Positions 37,001 to 49,432 of a stretch of DNA of 64,000 nt are shown one piece after another. The stretch is from Puffinus mauretanicus. Its lineage: Eukaryota; Chordata; Aves; Procellariiformes; Procellariidae. The notes beneath the pieces were generated by a model. It was given only the letters and a program-made list of their open reading frames with translations. It did no database searches and was not told the DNA's origin. Numbering within the stretch: the first letter of the stretch is position 1; each line of letters starts with the position of its first letter. The translations under genes were made by a program, and so were the position numbers. The DNA is taken from contig JAJKFH010002438.1 in assembly GCA_023333565.1 (NCBI GenBank), positions 620,001-684,000 of the forward strand, given 5' to 3'.

Positions 37001-40000
37001 TTTTTCCTGTAAAGAAATGAATGGAATGGTTAAGAAAGGAAAAAATAAAAAAAGCACTTGGCGTCTTTGTCTGTCAGGTAACATTATTTCTCTGAAGCTT
37101 TTCTTACCCTATAGACAAAACAGGCTTGCTGCTTTTTTTTTTTCCCCTTTTTTTTTCCCCTCTGTGAATAATGGTGAGAAGATAGGCTGCCTCAGCAAGA
37201 ATTGAAGAGACAGCTGGTTGTTATATTAAGTAATCACTTTCAGAGAAAGCTTTTATGTAGATTTACTTGTTAAAACCTGGCTTGCTCATGCCGTTGCAGT
37301 TGCGCTGGGGTGACAGAAGGCCGACTCTGCCCTCCTCGCATGACCGTGTTCAAAGCTCTGCCAACTTCAAATCCAGGGCATCCCGAAAGCCGGCTCCCCC
37401 CGCGGGGCCCTGAGGATGGGTCGGGGTGCCCAGGCGTGCGGCTACTGGTCAGGGGCTGGTACCCAGTGGTGCTATTAATGATGTTGATGTCAGTGATGGA
37501 AGAATAAGGTCCCTCTAAGAATATAGTTGTTGGCATCTCGCATGGATAGACTTCATCATTGCCCCCACGCATCTGCTGGGGTGACCTGGGTGCCGGGTGC
37601 CCACCCTTGGAGCCACCCTTACTGCTGGGCTCTACTGCAGGCATCCCTGCTAGGGAGGCAGGTTAGGTGTGGAAAGGAGCCAGGATCCTCAAAACGCTGC
37701 AGGGTAGGGGGGCAGTTGGGCATGCCTGGAGGCTGACATCAGCTTTAGACCATGAGCTCATCTCCTGAATCAAGGAGACGCAGACTGGATGAATTGCCCT
37801 TCTCGGGTTTCAGGCAAAAGTGAATCTGACCCTATATATGTGGGTATGGCACAGGACAGCTCTGCCTTGGCACTAGTAGTTGACTTCGTGTGAAGCAACT
37901 CATTTTGCTGCAAAGAATTCATGCGAGTGAAAAAAAAATGTGAAACCTGAAACAAAGCTGACACCATTTTTGATCACTGAGATGCTGGAAACTTTGCAGG
38001 GGAAGACTTTGCAGCCAGGACTGCCAGGATTGTATTTCGTGCTAGATTAGATGTAAGCAGATGTAGGGAAGCAGATCAAGGCATCTTAAAAATCCTAAAA
38101 TACATTAAATGAGAGAGAAAAATCCCCTCTGAATTAGTAAACACAAACAAAATCTCTTGTATCTTCTCTGGTCTTACACAGTTTCATTTACATGCAGTGT
38201 GCTCCATAATAGCTTTAGCCATGGCGTGTGGCATTTCTGTGTTTCAGCCTGCCTTCGCGCGGTGCGTACGCAGACGGTTGCGTTCCTTCAAGTAGGTTAT
38301 AGTGTGATAAGTCATTTCACTGTAATTGCTGGGGGACAATGCAGTTGTCCTCTCTTCCGGGTGGTGATGGTTTACCAACTCTCCCTTGCATAACGGTTCT
38401 TCTTCAAGGTCACCCCATACCCTGAGTCATCTCAAAAAATGGCCTGTGGGTGCTGGGAGAAGGGTGCAGGTCAGAGGGTACGTCGTCGTTCAGAGCTCCG
38501 GCTTGGAAAATAATTCAGTGCGTTATGGAAGAAACAGCTGCTTTCTGAAATAGTTGCTCTAAGGTGCTTTCAAATTAGCAGAACGGGTTTTTCAGCCTTA
38601 GCTGGAGTCTGCTTCTGCACCAGATGTGTGTTTTATGTGGACCCCGTCCTGTGCATAGCTGGAATAACAAAGCCGGGGTCCTTTCTGAGAATATGTATCC
38701 TATTTTCCAGTATTTATTACTCAGGAAGATGGTTACAATTGTGTTTCAGTGGTACAAGTATCTGATTATACGCGCCGTTGTCTGTTAACTAAAAGGAAAG
38801 AATTGTTAAGGTGCATAAAGAGTCTTTAATAAGATCTAACAGTTTGATAAATGACTCAGCTTTGTATCTGGATGCATAAGGTCTGTTTTTGTTACATCCC
38901 CATGTTTAAAGCTGAGAGTTACCTAATTTACAAGCCCATGCCTTTGGTTTGGGATTACGGAGCTCACAGAAGCTAAGGTGGGTTAGTCTTTGCATGGGAG
39001 GACGTGCAGATGAGAGACTATCCCAAACCCCCGTAGATGTGGGGAGTTAAAAATTGCAACAGCTCTGTTTGAAGCCGCGCTACAACGTAGTATTTAGAGG
39101 ATGCAGGGTTTTGGGTGGTGCAGTAGCAGTAGGGAAAGCATTTTCACAAGTGCTTGCAGCCCAGATCTTCAAGGATGTGTTGGTGCCTAAAGGCTGGTGC
39201 AGATGTAGTCCTAGGTGGCTTCGTTAGGCAAAATACTCCCTCTTCTGTTTTTTCTCCCAAGATTCTTCATAGGTAATCTGGAATATCTTCTACAAAACTA
39301 AGGTTTTTTCTATGAAAGTAATTTCTTCATTTGGAAAAAGTATAAAAGGCTGTTTAAAGATCTCATGGCATTAGCAAAGTGAAGATGTCATTGTCAAAAT
39401 ATTATTGATATATTGCATTTTGCCTGTCTTCTCTACCTTACTCTTGAAATACTAACTGGAGGAATTCAGTGTTTTGTATTAAGTTATTGTGATGTACTGT
39501 TGGGAGCCGGTTAGTTTCTAACCACAAGATCACCATATTTTGATGACTGGTAAGTTATTTACATGCACAGTCCATGCACATCAATGGATATTCTTTTATC
39601 TTACTTTCCTGCTATAAAAATCATAAAACACTGGAGTTTCTGAGTGGTGAATTAGAGTTATAATTTGTGAAGCACAGCATAGAGGAAAACAAGTAAATGC
39701 AAGGTAGGGTTCATCTGGCCAGCTGGAAGCATCCTCAAGGTACGCAGCTGCATCTTGAGCTCAAATCTCACTTGCTGTGGAAATCATCAAATACGCATTT
39801 CTAAGTGGATCAGAATGTACAGGGAGGAAGAACAAGTATTCAGAAAATGTCAGTTCAAGAAGGTAGAAACACAAATCTTATCAGAAATGACAGTTTTTGT
39901 GAGCACACCTTGTCCAAAGCAGTTGTTTGCTCTTAGCTGCACGTGGAAATGCTTTGTGAATACTAGTTGATGTATTTTTGGCCTCCATTATATGAAATTA

Positions 40001-43000
40001 GACCAGTAATGTTATCGGTGGGCCAGTTTTTGTGATGTGTAACCTCGGTGTGAATTTAAAACAACTCCGTTGGCAACTTCTACCTCCTGTTTTCATTTAT
40101 AGAAGATGAATCACAATTACATTTTGTATCTTTTTAAGGTCATGATTCTAGGTGTCTTGAACCAGAGTTTGGCAGAGGGGGGCTGGCTCCGACCATAAGA
40201 AAATGGGAAAATATTTGCACTTCATCCCACTTTCAATTGCACCAGGTTAAACCTAACAGCAACCTGTGTGTTTGGAATATATCCAATATATCTTGAATTG
40301 ACAGCTGCATAAATTAATTGGTATTTGGCCCACTAAGTCAGTTGTCATCTCTAATACATATTGATTCCCTCTTATAATGCTTACTCATACAACACTTTGG
40401 TTGTGCTCAGTAGGAGTTTTGAAGAAAAATAAAAAGTAGGGGGAAAAAAATCTGTAGGTATGGACTTTGTCTTCTAATAAAGAAAGAAATACAAGACACT
40501 CGTTTAGTCTGTGGGCTGCCCTAGTGCTCAATTTTACCAAGGAAATGGTGCTGACAATTTTTTTTCCAAATTAGACACTGATTTTTTTAAAAAAATTGGA
40601 AATTCTGATTTTTTAATTGTGCCTGATATTCATAAGGCATTGGCTTAATCAGAATAGATTGTTTTTATTCTGAATTAAGAGTGGCCATACATTTGTGCTT
40701 CTGCAACTATAGGACTTTAAATTATTAATCAAATCAGTTTTCAAAGTAAAGCTTAATATTGTCCTTGATTGCATCCATGTTTCTGGCTATCAGAGACATC
40801 TGGCTATATTGCCCAGTTCTTAAACCTCTATAAGTGCAGAAACCTCTGGGCTAGTTTTAATGCTGACAATTTGTATTAGTAAGTGGACTATGAAATCATT
40901 TCCCTAAGGATATGTGACAGCTAGCTTTTACTTTGCCAGATATTGTATCAAATTAAAATTATGGAGCATTACATTGAACAGGGATGTTATTGCCTCCTTT
41001 ACTTCCCCATTAAATTTTTTTTCCAGGAGAGTAGACATCGGTGAATTCAAGCTTTCTTAGAGAAAATATGCTCTTTTTTGAAGGCATTTAAAAATATAAG
41101 TAGCAGAATTGATTTCTTTTTCTTGAAAGTTTGTTCAATAACTTTGAGAAGAGATATTAGTAGGAAGCATTAGCAAATAATCTAATATATATTATAGCTC
41201 CATACTGAATCAAAACCAACTGAAAAATGCGTAGCAGTGAAGTGTGCCAGATATGTTTTTGCACACCAGCACTGACTCCTTCTGAGATTAGTCCAAAATT
41301 TCTATATATAATCTGTTTGGTTCCCATCAAACAGTATAACAGCCTGCTTCAAATATCTTCATACCTTTGTGATATCTCCTGTCTTGACTGACGCACCAGG
41401 GATTAAACCGGGACCTTTTTGGACTTGCACATATATATCTTTACAGCCTCAGCTAAGCAGCCGTTCCCTGCGGGCAACTGGAATGGATTCAGACCTTGGT
41501 GGACCGGGCACCGAGCACAATAGTTAACTCATGATGAAATACTTGTTTGAAAAATACACATTAGCGTGGGGTTGTTTTTCAGCTGTTTAAGACTTTTTTT
41601 CCCCTCCACCAAGAGCAGAAGAGTCCACATGCAGCAGCAGTATTTGGCATAATACATTTTGTCAAGAAGCATCTCTCCAGAGCAAAGCAACCTGGTCACT
41701 CCCGTGTCTGCTGTAAACTTGGTGATTAGAACAGAAAACAGCGACTGTTCACAACTTTGCTCTTAAAAAGGGTAAGAGGGGTTTTCTAACTGAAAACAAA
41801 GAGGAAGGAGCTTTTTCATTATTTTTTAAATGCTCTCTTATGTGAGTCACAACAAATATGTGGATATGGCACGATCTACAAAGATGTAGCTTTTATTGGC
41901 ATTTATATATAGAAATGCCAGTTCTTCCCTTTCGAGAGATGAAATGTTGCTGTAATAGCGATGGCTGTCTGCTTTTATATTTACTACAAGTGGGTTGGTG
42001 GGAGGGAAGTTGAAAACTTTGGTGAAGTTTGCAACTTTTCCTTCTGTGTTTTTTGGGCACGTGAGAAAATTGCCGTTGAGTGGAGCTGCTGCGTGTCCCG
42101 CAGTGTTTATGTCTTGAAGGCATCGTCCTTGCCATTTATGGTGTACAAAACACGCATCCAAACCATGTGGAATCAGCATGGGTAAACGAGCGCTCGTCGT
42201 TAACAAATAGACGTGGGTAATATGATCTAATGCTATTCTGGTCAATAGGAAAATTCAAAGTCGTTGAACTTGGTTACATGACTCTTCGAGGCTCCCTTGA
42301 GAATCTCAGCCCAAAGCAAAAGTGGAAAGAAAGCCTAAGCTGAGGTCACCCATGAGGGTTGCGGGGCTTTGCCTTGCGCGGTCACGCAGTGTGGACTCAG
42401 GGCTTTATACATAGCAGACGAGCTGCACAGCCTCCTTTCCCGGTTTCCAGTGCCTCCCGAATTGCTATATCAAAAAAAAAAAAAGGCCATAGCCCAAAGC
42501 CAAGGCTTTACTCTTCCAAAGGTAGTTACTCCATCTTCATGCCCTAGTAACTCAGGCACAGGATCTTGGCTTTCCTGTAGGGATAGCTCTCCGCTGTCTC
42601 TGGATGAGGGTGGGAAGAGTGGGTGTTTTATGGTGTTGCTGCTGATTTAGGCTGCCGTGGGTGAGGCCAGAATTCACCCTGCAGAGAGGGAGTCTGCCAG
42701 GGACTGGCCATGTCCCCTCTCCTCCTGCCGTGTAGCTGTAGAGCTGGAATAAGGGAACCCAAAAGGCCACTTCTGTGAGAGGTTGGGGAACGTGGTCTGC
42801 ATCTTACAAAGTGGGGTCTTCTCCTCCTAGGTCTTGCTGCTGGCCTTCAGTTGGTTTTCCTTCTAGAAGTTGAAAGACCAGGCACAGAGTTCACCACCAA
42901 ACTTCACCCCAAAAGGATGGGGTTGGCACATAGAGATTTTCTCCCCTCTTAGCTCTGATTTACTATTAGGGCCCTGAATTGCTGACTTGGTTTAAAATTC

Positions 43001-43218
43001 CTTCTTTCATTAGCAGCATATGTTTCTGATTTTCTTTCTTATGATGACATAGTTTGCACTCTTACCCGAGAGCTGTTTTCTTAATAGGACCAACTATATT
43101 TGGAATCGCTCTGAATTGCTCTTGAAATGGAAGATTGATGTCAGTATTTCTGGCAATTTTTCACTGTTTTTCTTTCCCCGTAGTTGAGTGTGAAATAACT
43201 ATTTAAGCTGGGAACACC
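34097..43218. other. Long intronic stretch without gene; parts look conserved non-coding
   Basis: No gene or clear repeat recognised. 36480-37020 is dense in TAATTA-type cores and contains the inverted repeat AAGGGGT...ACCCCTT (36953-36959 and 36972-36978) around TAATGACTAAT. A GC-rich patch with several CpGs is near 37380-37450. 39300-41200 is strongly AT-rich and includes the palindrome TTTTTTTAAAAAAA near 40582-40595. A 13-bp poly(A) run is at 42472-42484. A weak MIR-like scrap may lie at 35140-35185. Confidence 0.5.
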
Positions 43219-43270
43219 TATACCGCTTTATTTTAAAATAATTTGATTTGTTTTATTTTAGTGCGGTATA
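43219..43270. repeat. 52-bp inverted repeat with GC-containing arms and AT-rich centre
   Basis: TATACCGC (43219-43226) is the exact reverse complement of GCGGTATA (43263-43270). Inside, TAAAATAA (43234-43241) pairs with TTATTTTA (43253-43260), and the left half also contains the 14-bp palindrome TTATTTTAAAATAA (43228-43241). The whole can fold as a two-storey hairpin. No flanking duplication was identified, so a tiny inverted-repeat transposon is possible but unproven. Confidence 0.6.
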
Positions 43271-46200
43271 TACTCCTGGAATAGCTGATATAGGTAAACA
43301 TATTAGCAGGGTGATTTCTGGAGGATTTAGTAAATAACAGAAAGGGTATATCAATATGTGTAGAGGGTTGTGCTTTGCCTCGATTTACACACAGGGAAGT
43401 CTTACGAGCTTTAGAGACCTGATCCTGTGTTGACTCTGTCACATCCATGTTCACTGGTAGACTTAAGTGGCATTTTTAAAAGCATCTGTACAGGAGAGGG
43501 ATCTGGATCCCAATGAAATTTCCTATCCAGGGAATTAGGGAACATTAGACCTCATGAGTTTTGGTACTATCAGCTATAAAATTTCTTATGTCAGAATTAT
43601 GCCTACAGCATCCATGTGCGAGATGACTGCTTGCTGCTCTTGGGGGTTGGTCAGATGTAGTCCATCACTGTCCTTCCAGTCCTTTGCTGTCTTGGACTAC
43701 AAACCAAGATAATGTCATTCCTATCTCCCAGGACCCAGTTGCTGGGTCTGCCTTCATTAGCACTTCGATCCCTCTCGGCATCAGCCCTGCCTTTCTGCTT
43801 CCCTGAAGGCAGCAGGTTAGAAATAACGCGTACCCGGGAGCATCTCAAAATACAGGGTTTACACTCTCTTTAGAATAGATAGCATTTTTAATCCAATTTA
43901 CACGTCAGGACAGTTTGGATTGTGGCATGTAAGGTAAGGTGAAAAATAATGGTGGCAAGTTTGGCTCAGTTAACAACACACAGGTGCCTTAGTCAGCTTG
44001 TGGCCATATGCACCTCAGGAGCCTCCACCCTTAGGTCTTCTTCACCCAATGGAACAGTTTATCTCCAGTGGGCAAGGTAAAGAGAGTATCTTCAGCGCGA
44101 GGGTGGCCAGCCTGCCCTCCATCGTGCCTCTCCCATCCTTTTGAGAGAGACGTGTCTGGTGTGAGAGGGAGCGCTCGACTCAATACGCTGCTGGTCTGTC
44201 TTGCACCATTTTGGAAACCTCTTGTAAAAAAACCATACACCTTTTTCAAGAAAAAAAACAGGACCCAAACTAGCCAAAAGTTCAGGCTCATTTGGACAAG
44301 ACTTTAGGTTTAGGCAAGCCCTCTCTTTAAACTCTGTGTTTAATTCTGGAAAGAGAAAGTCACTTACCTGGTCTGACCTTCTGCATCAAGTGAGCTGTGT
44401 TATTTCATCTGTTCATGCTATGTACGTCTTGGTAACTGGATTTGACTAATGCATAGTGGTTAGAAAGGTAGCCAGGCTTCGTGGGAATCTCCTGCTTATT
44501 CACTAGAACTGCAAAAGCATCCCCTATACTCCTTCCAAAAAATACTCTATTATTCCCCTTTGTCTGGGAATTTGTCTGGGTTTGACTTCTATTTATTTAC
44601 TTGTGGGTGTGTTTCTCGATGTATTAAAAAATCCAGTGTTTCTTTAATTTTCTGCCTATATAGGTTTTTGTTTTGTGTAATCTGCCTGGTTTTACTAAGC
44701 AGAATTGAGTAGGGTTCTTCTTTATAGACACCCTTGGGCACTTGGAGAATATTTTGGTCATTCCTCATGTGTACTCTGCAGCTAGAAGTGTTCTCATGGC
44801 ACATAGTGATTTCTGGGGAGAGTGACGGGAAAAAAAAAAGCATTTTCAGAGTGGCGTAATCCTGAAAAGAGTGCTTGATTTGGTAATAATCCTAGTGATA
44901 ATCCAGATTTTATCTTCATTTATTAAATAAGTGCCCTTGTGAGGTTTTGTTAACTGAGAGGTAGGAAGAGCTGATTTTAGGAGCACACCGAGGCCTTGGG
45001 GGTGAGATTCGGCAGGGACCCATAGCCAAGGACATGAAATATCTGGAAATGGGGCAAAAGGAGGGGTTTTAGTGGGGGAATCAGCTCCCTGAGTGCTGTG
45101 GGCAATTTGTTTCTTGTTTTTAGGAAAATGAAAGAGCATAAGCCCAAGAGCTTATTCTGGAAATGGCTTTATAATAATGGGTTTCAGCCATTTGAATAGG
45201 CAGGTACTTTAATTTTTTCCAGTGGCAGGGCCAGCTCCTGCACAGCGATTTAATTTGAGACTCACAGACAACCGATTTACTTTTTTAGTTATCCTTTACA
45301 GACCCTGTGAAACCCACAGATCCCCCGGGGGTCTGCAGTCCCCAGGGTGGAAACCACCCCTCTGAAGCATGAATGAAAAGAAATTTTAAAAAAAGAATTA
45401 CAGGAGAAAGCAGAAGTTAACCATGGCAGGTTAAACTAATACTGGAGGAGCTGGATGCCTCCAGTAGCAGTACAGTTGCAGAGGAGTTAGTATCGCATAT
45501 GATTTTCAGGAAAACCCCATATATTAACTTTTTTTTCACTTCCCCCCTGGTAGGTACTTGAGCTCACAGCATTTTTGATTGGCCTCGCAGGATTCTCAGC
45601 CAGTCCTTGCCCATTCCTGTGCTGCGGCCACTCTATGAGGCAGAAGACGGTGTTAAGGGATGTTGGTGTCACTGAGTGTTGGCGTCTGTGGTTTTGTTCT
45701 TGGTCCTGGCCACGGTTTTCCTTCTCCAACGTGGAGGAGCAAGCTCAGAAAATAGGCTTTTTCCGAGCCTATTCCAGCCTCAACTTTTCATTTGAGGGTC
45801 CTAAAAGAGCATCTCTTCCCCGAACCTCCTCCTGTAGCCACACATGCCCCAGGGTTCGACGGGTGGTGGCAGAGCCCCAATGAAATAACATTTTTGAAGC
45901 AAAATCGTAACCATTGCTGAGTTATATAAATATCAGTACTTGGCACTGTTATACAGAGCCAACCATATTGCTGGGAGAGAGCAGTTAATTAAAAACTGCT
46001 TTGCAGTGCTGTGCTTTTCCTTGTATTAAAAATAAAGCGGAGCATCGTGAGCAGTTGGTCTTGCTGTTGTGTAAACAGTTTTCCCCACGCTTTCTCCTCT
46101 TTACTTTTGATAATGTTGAGGAATTAAACTGCTGATCAAAGAAGCTGCATAGAGTCTGCTATGGTAGGACCAGAAGCTTTTCCATAGCTCTGCCAATAGG

Positions 46201-49200
46201 ACTTATTTGTCCTATAGGACAGCAAAAATGCTCCTGCTTGGGATCATTACACTTATAGTAATCCACCCTTCCCTCGGAGGCATAACACACGCACATTACT
46301 CTAAATAGAAAATATATTTAAACATGACACATGGCCACATGGATGCTTTTATGATTGAGTAATCCAGGAGAAAGGGGGGATGGAGGAGGTATGGGAGCAA
46401 GACGAAAAGATTCAAGAAAAAAGTTTCACCAACTTGGATGCTGAAAGAGGTTCTCAAACAGTTAATTCCTGCGGCATTTTTTGTGCTCCTCACTTAGAAT
46501 AGAAAAAAACCTGAAAGTGTTGTCAAATGCTAGGAATGCGAAGGGGAACTGTGAACCCCCTTGCAAACTTGCAGCTTGTTTGAATTTGCCTTCAGTATTT
46601 TATAGATAGTGGAATTTTACAGGTAAGCTCTAAAAGCTATAAAAAGCCAAGTGAAATTACGTGCCAGATCATTCTTGCACTCGAGGAAGCAGTTCCCAAA
46701 TGTCATCAGAGGTGCATCCCTACGGTTGAGACTCAAGGTCAGATGCTGGCCATAGTCATGGCTGGAAAATGGTTTGCAAATGCATGGACAAGGGCTTGAA
46801 CCTTCCCAGTGTGTATTGCCTGAGTCAAAACAAAATCAAACAGGGCTCAATAAGCTCTCAGGGGCTGCAGAGGAATGGGGTTTCAGGTGCTCGGACCATG
46901 GGCTAACAGAGGTCCCTTTTGCCCGAAGTGCATGATGTGGGCATGGCAATCTGCTGCTTGAACCAGCACTTCCCGTTCCTCCTTGTTCTGCAGCGAGATG
47001 CCCACGAGGATTTGCGTCAATCCGAGAAAGCTAGTTTTGTGTGTAAGTTGTCTCGTACAGAGCACAGCGTGCACCATGTATTACAAAATAGATTGTCTGT
47101 AAACGATGCTGACCTTTACCATGGTGCGGTCTGCTTGAAAAGAATGCCCTGAGGAGACATACTCCACCGAGTAGACAACACTGTGATTTCTGTAATTTGT
47201 GTGTGGTATTTCTGACTTAGGAAAGGCTAAGCCATTTCAGTGCTGTCACTCCCCACCAGATACCTTAACACCTTCTTGTCCAGGCTCTGACTGGTAAGGC
47301 TGCTCTAAGCCACGTTATTTCGGTAGGGATGGATGTGTAGAACGTAGCTGTCCCACGAAGAACTCCAGTGGTTTTGCTGCTTCTTTGGTTGGAGTTAATG
47401 GGGTTCTTCACACAACCAACTTGTCTGCTATAAGCAGAAAGGCCACATGCAAGCTGTCATTGATGTGACGTGCATTGTGGTATGGACCATATTATAAACC
47501 CATTTGTGTGTGCATCTCTTAGCCCCAAAGGAATATCTTTAACCATCATGGTGCTGTCTCTCACCATGGTATTTTGGCACGGTGTTTGCAACGCTGCAAA
47601 CAATGAAATACAAAAAAGTCCTTCTCTGCCGGTGGAGAGGTGGAAGCATTTTCTTAAGGTCTGTGGGAAAACCGTTCATGAAGAAACAGGTCTTTCAGCA
47701 GATTTGATGGTGGCAAGGACATGTGTATTGGTAGAAATCATCATTTGGATTGTGGTGGTGCTTGAGAGCCATTACTGGACTGAAATCCTTTAATAGTAAT
47801 TTCTGTAGAAAAATAAAACATAACTTTGCCAGGACACATACTGTGTCCCCTCCTGCTCCCCTTCAGGAAGCTCTTCCAGAGCATTGAGTCAGCCATTGAG
47901 ATATCTTTTCTCCTGTCCCCTTGGACCTGTTAAACCTGTCCTGTCTGACAGCCATTGCTGGAATAACTGAGTCTGGTAGAAAGGTGGATGCTCCTTGGGA
48001 TAGCATAAGCTTAATTTAGTGTAAGAGGTTTTTAGATTAGTACCAAAACCTGTTCTTGGATGCCCTACAGAGCAGGGGACCAGCACGGGCTGAACTATTG
48101 TGGTGTGATGCAGCACACGGATGTTTGATCGACCCACGGTGAGAATGAAACTAGGCAGCGAGCCCAGTTTCTTTGTGAACTCTTTGGTCAGAGACGGGCA
48201 AGGCAAATATGCTTACCGGGAGTCAAGGTAGTGATCAAGTCTTTTCGTTTCCTTTCTGGGAACTGGAACCGGTCCCACCTTGCTCAAGACATCATTGCAG
48301 TAGGATGCCTGCCCTCAAATGGTTAAGTGCTGATGCTTGTCTGAGATATTTCCCTCTTCTGGGGAATGTGTTAAGCACTAAATGATGCATGAGCCCTGTT
48401 GGAGGGTAGTGTTACATTCCGTATGAAACTGTACACAGACTATTTATTTTTCACTGATGATTTTATTCCGGTAGCCAGGTGTGGTTCCAGGCTAACTTCA
48501 CATGCTAAGCAGGCCCCGAAGCAAAGCAGTCATTTGCGTTCCTCTAAACAAACACATCCTCTAATTACTGTTTTAAAAGTGATCTCACATAGGAAGAGGC
48601 AATAGCAAATAATTGTATAGGGTGGGACACATGTCAAACTGGCACTGGAGTGAAAAAAAGAGTCTTGAAGTTGTAATGACTTGTCTTTATACTTGGCATG
48701 CTGCATCGCTTGCCCCAAATTTAGTAAGATCTTGGCTGTGATATTTCCTAGCAAAGATTGTTATCTTAGGGATCCGTGTCTGTCCAAATTGCAAAAAAGG
48801 TCTTTTTCTCATCAGTTTGTCTCTGCTTTATGTTTTTTGCTTTTATTATTTGCCTTTTCCCATGCATATTTTAACAGGTGAGTGCTTGTAACGTCGGCTG
48901 GGGACTGAACAGGGCTCTCCTATGGTAAAAACAGAAAATGCTGTAGCCTAACTTAGAAGAGCCCATCTCTGCAGGAAGGGTTGTAACAGGCTCTTAACAG
49001 CCGCACATGCGGTACAGAGGGGGATCCAGAACAGGCAGTCATCAAAGAGTTGTATCTTGAGGAATGCGCAATCAAAACAAGCCAAAATCTCTTGGTAATT
49101 AAGATTGCAGTCAACTTTCATTACGAAGCCCAACTTTTGATCCTCTCTTCTCCCCCTGGTCACAGCTTGCAAAATTTAATTGGCTTCAAAGATGACATAT

Positions 49201-49335
49201 TTATTTTGAAATAGGTTGCTTTGATTTCTGCAGAGTGAAAAGGAAATTAATCCAATTCATTTTTAGTGACAGACCACTAGACAAGTTGGCATTTGTTGAA
49301 CACTTCTGTGTGTTCTTCTGAAGTTGCCATCCCCT
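43271..49335. other. Intronic stretch without recognised gene or repeat
   Basis: No gene recognised on either strand. A 7-bp-arm hairpin ATAGGAC/GTCCTAT (46196-46202 and 46209-46215) is extended by CC/GG and CTG/CAG pairs out to 46190-46222. Opposed open frames at 46883-47152 show no domain that I recognise. Confidence 0.5.
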
Positions 49336-49432
49336 ACCTTTACCATGCCACCGACAGCGATTTTGGGTGAGTTATGGGCCCTGGGCAGCGTCATTCTGTG
49401 CTCTCCTCCATGCGGGATAATAATGACAGCAG
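49336..49432 (+). mobile_element. MIR-like (CORE-SINE) remnant
   Basis: GCCACCGACAGCGATTTTGG, then CTGGGCAGCGTCATTCTGTG, CTCTCCTCCATGCGGGATAA and TAATGACA, keeps the MIR order: GCCACTGACTTGCTGTGTGA, CTTGGGCAAGTCACTTCACC, then CCTCATCTGTAAAATGGGGA, then TAATAATA. Old, with gaps; ends approximate. Confidence 0.5.

Noticed and set aside
46883..47152. Opposed small frames, one reading ILVGISLQNKEEREVLVQAA on the - strand
   Set aside because: It looks protein-like for about 30 residues, but I recognise no family, and no splice sites or gene context support an exon.
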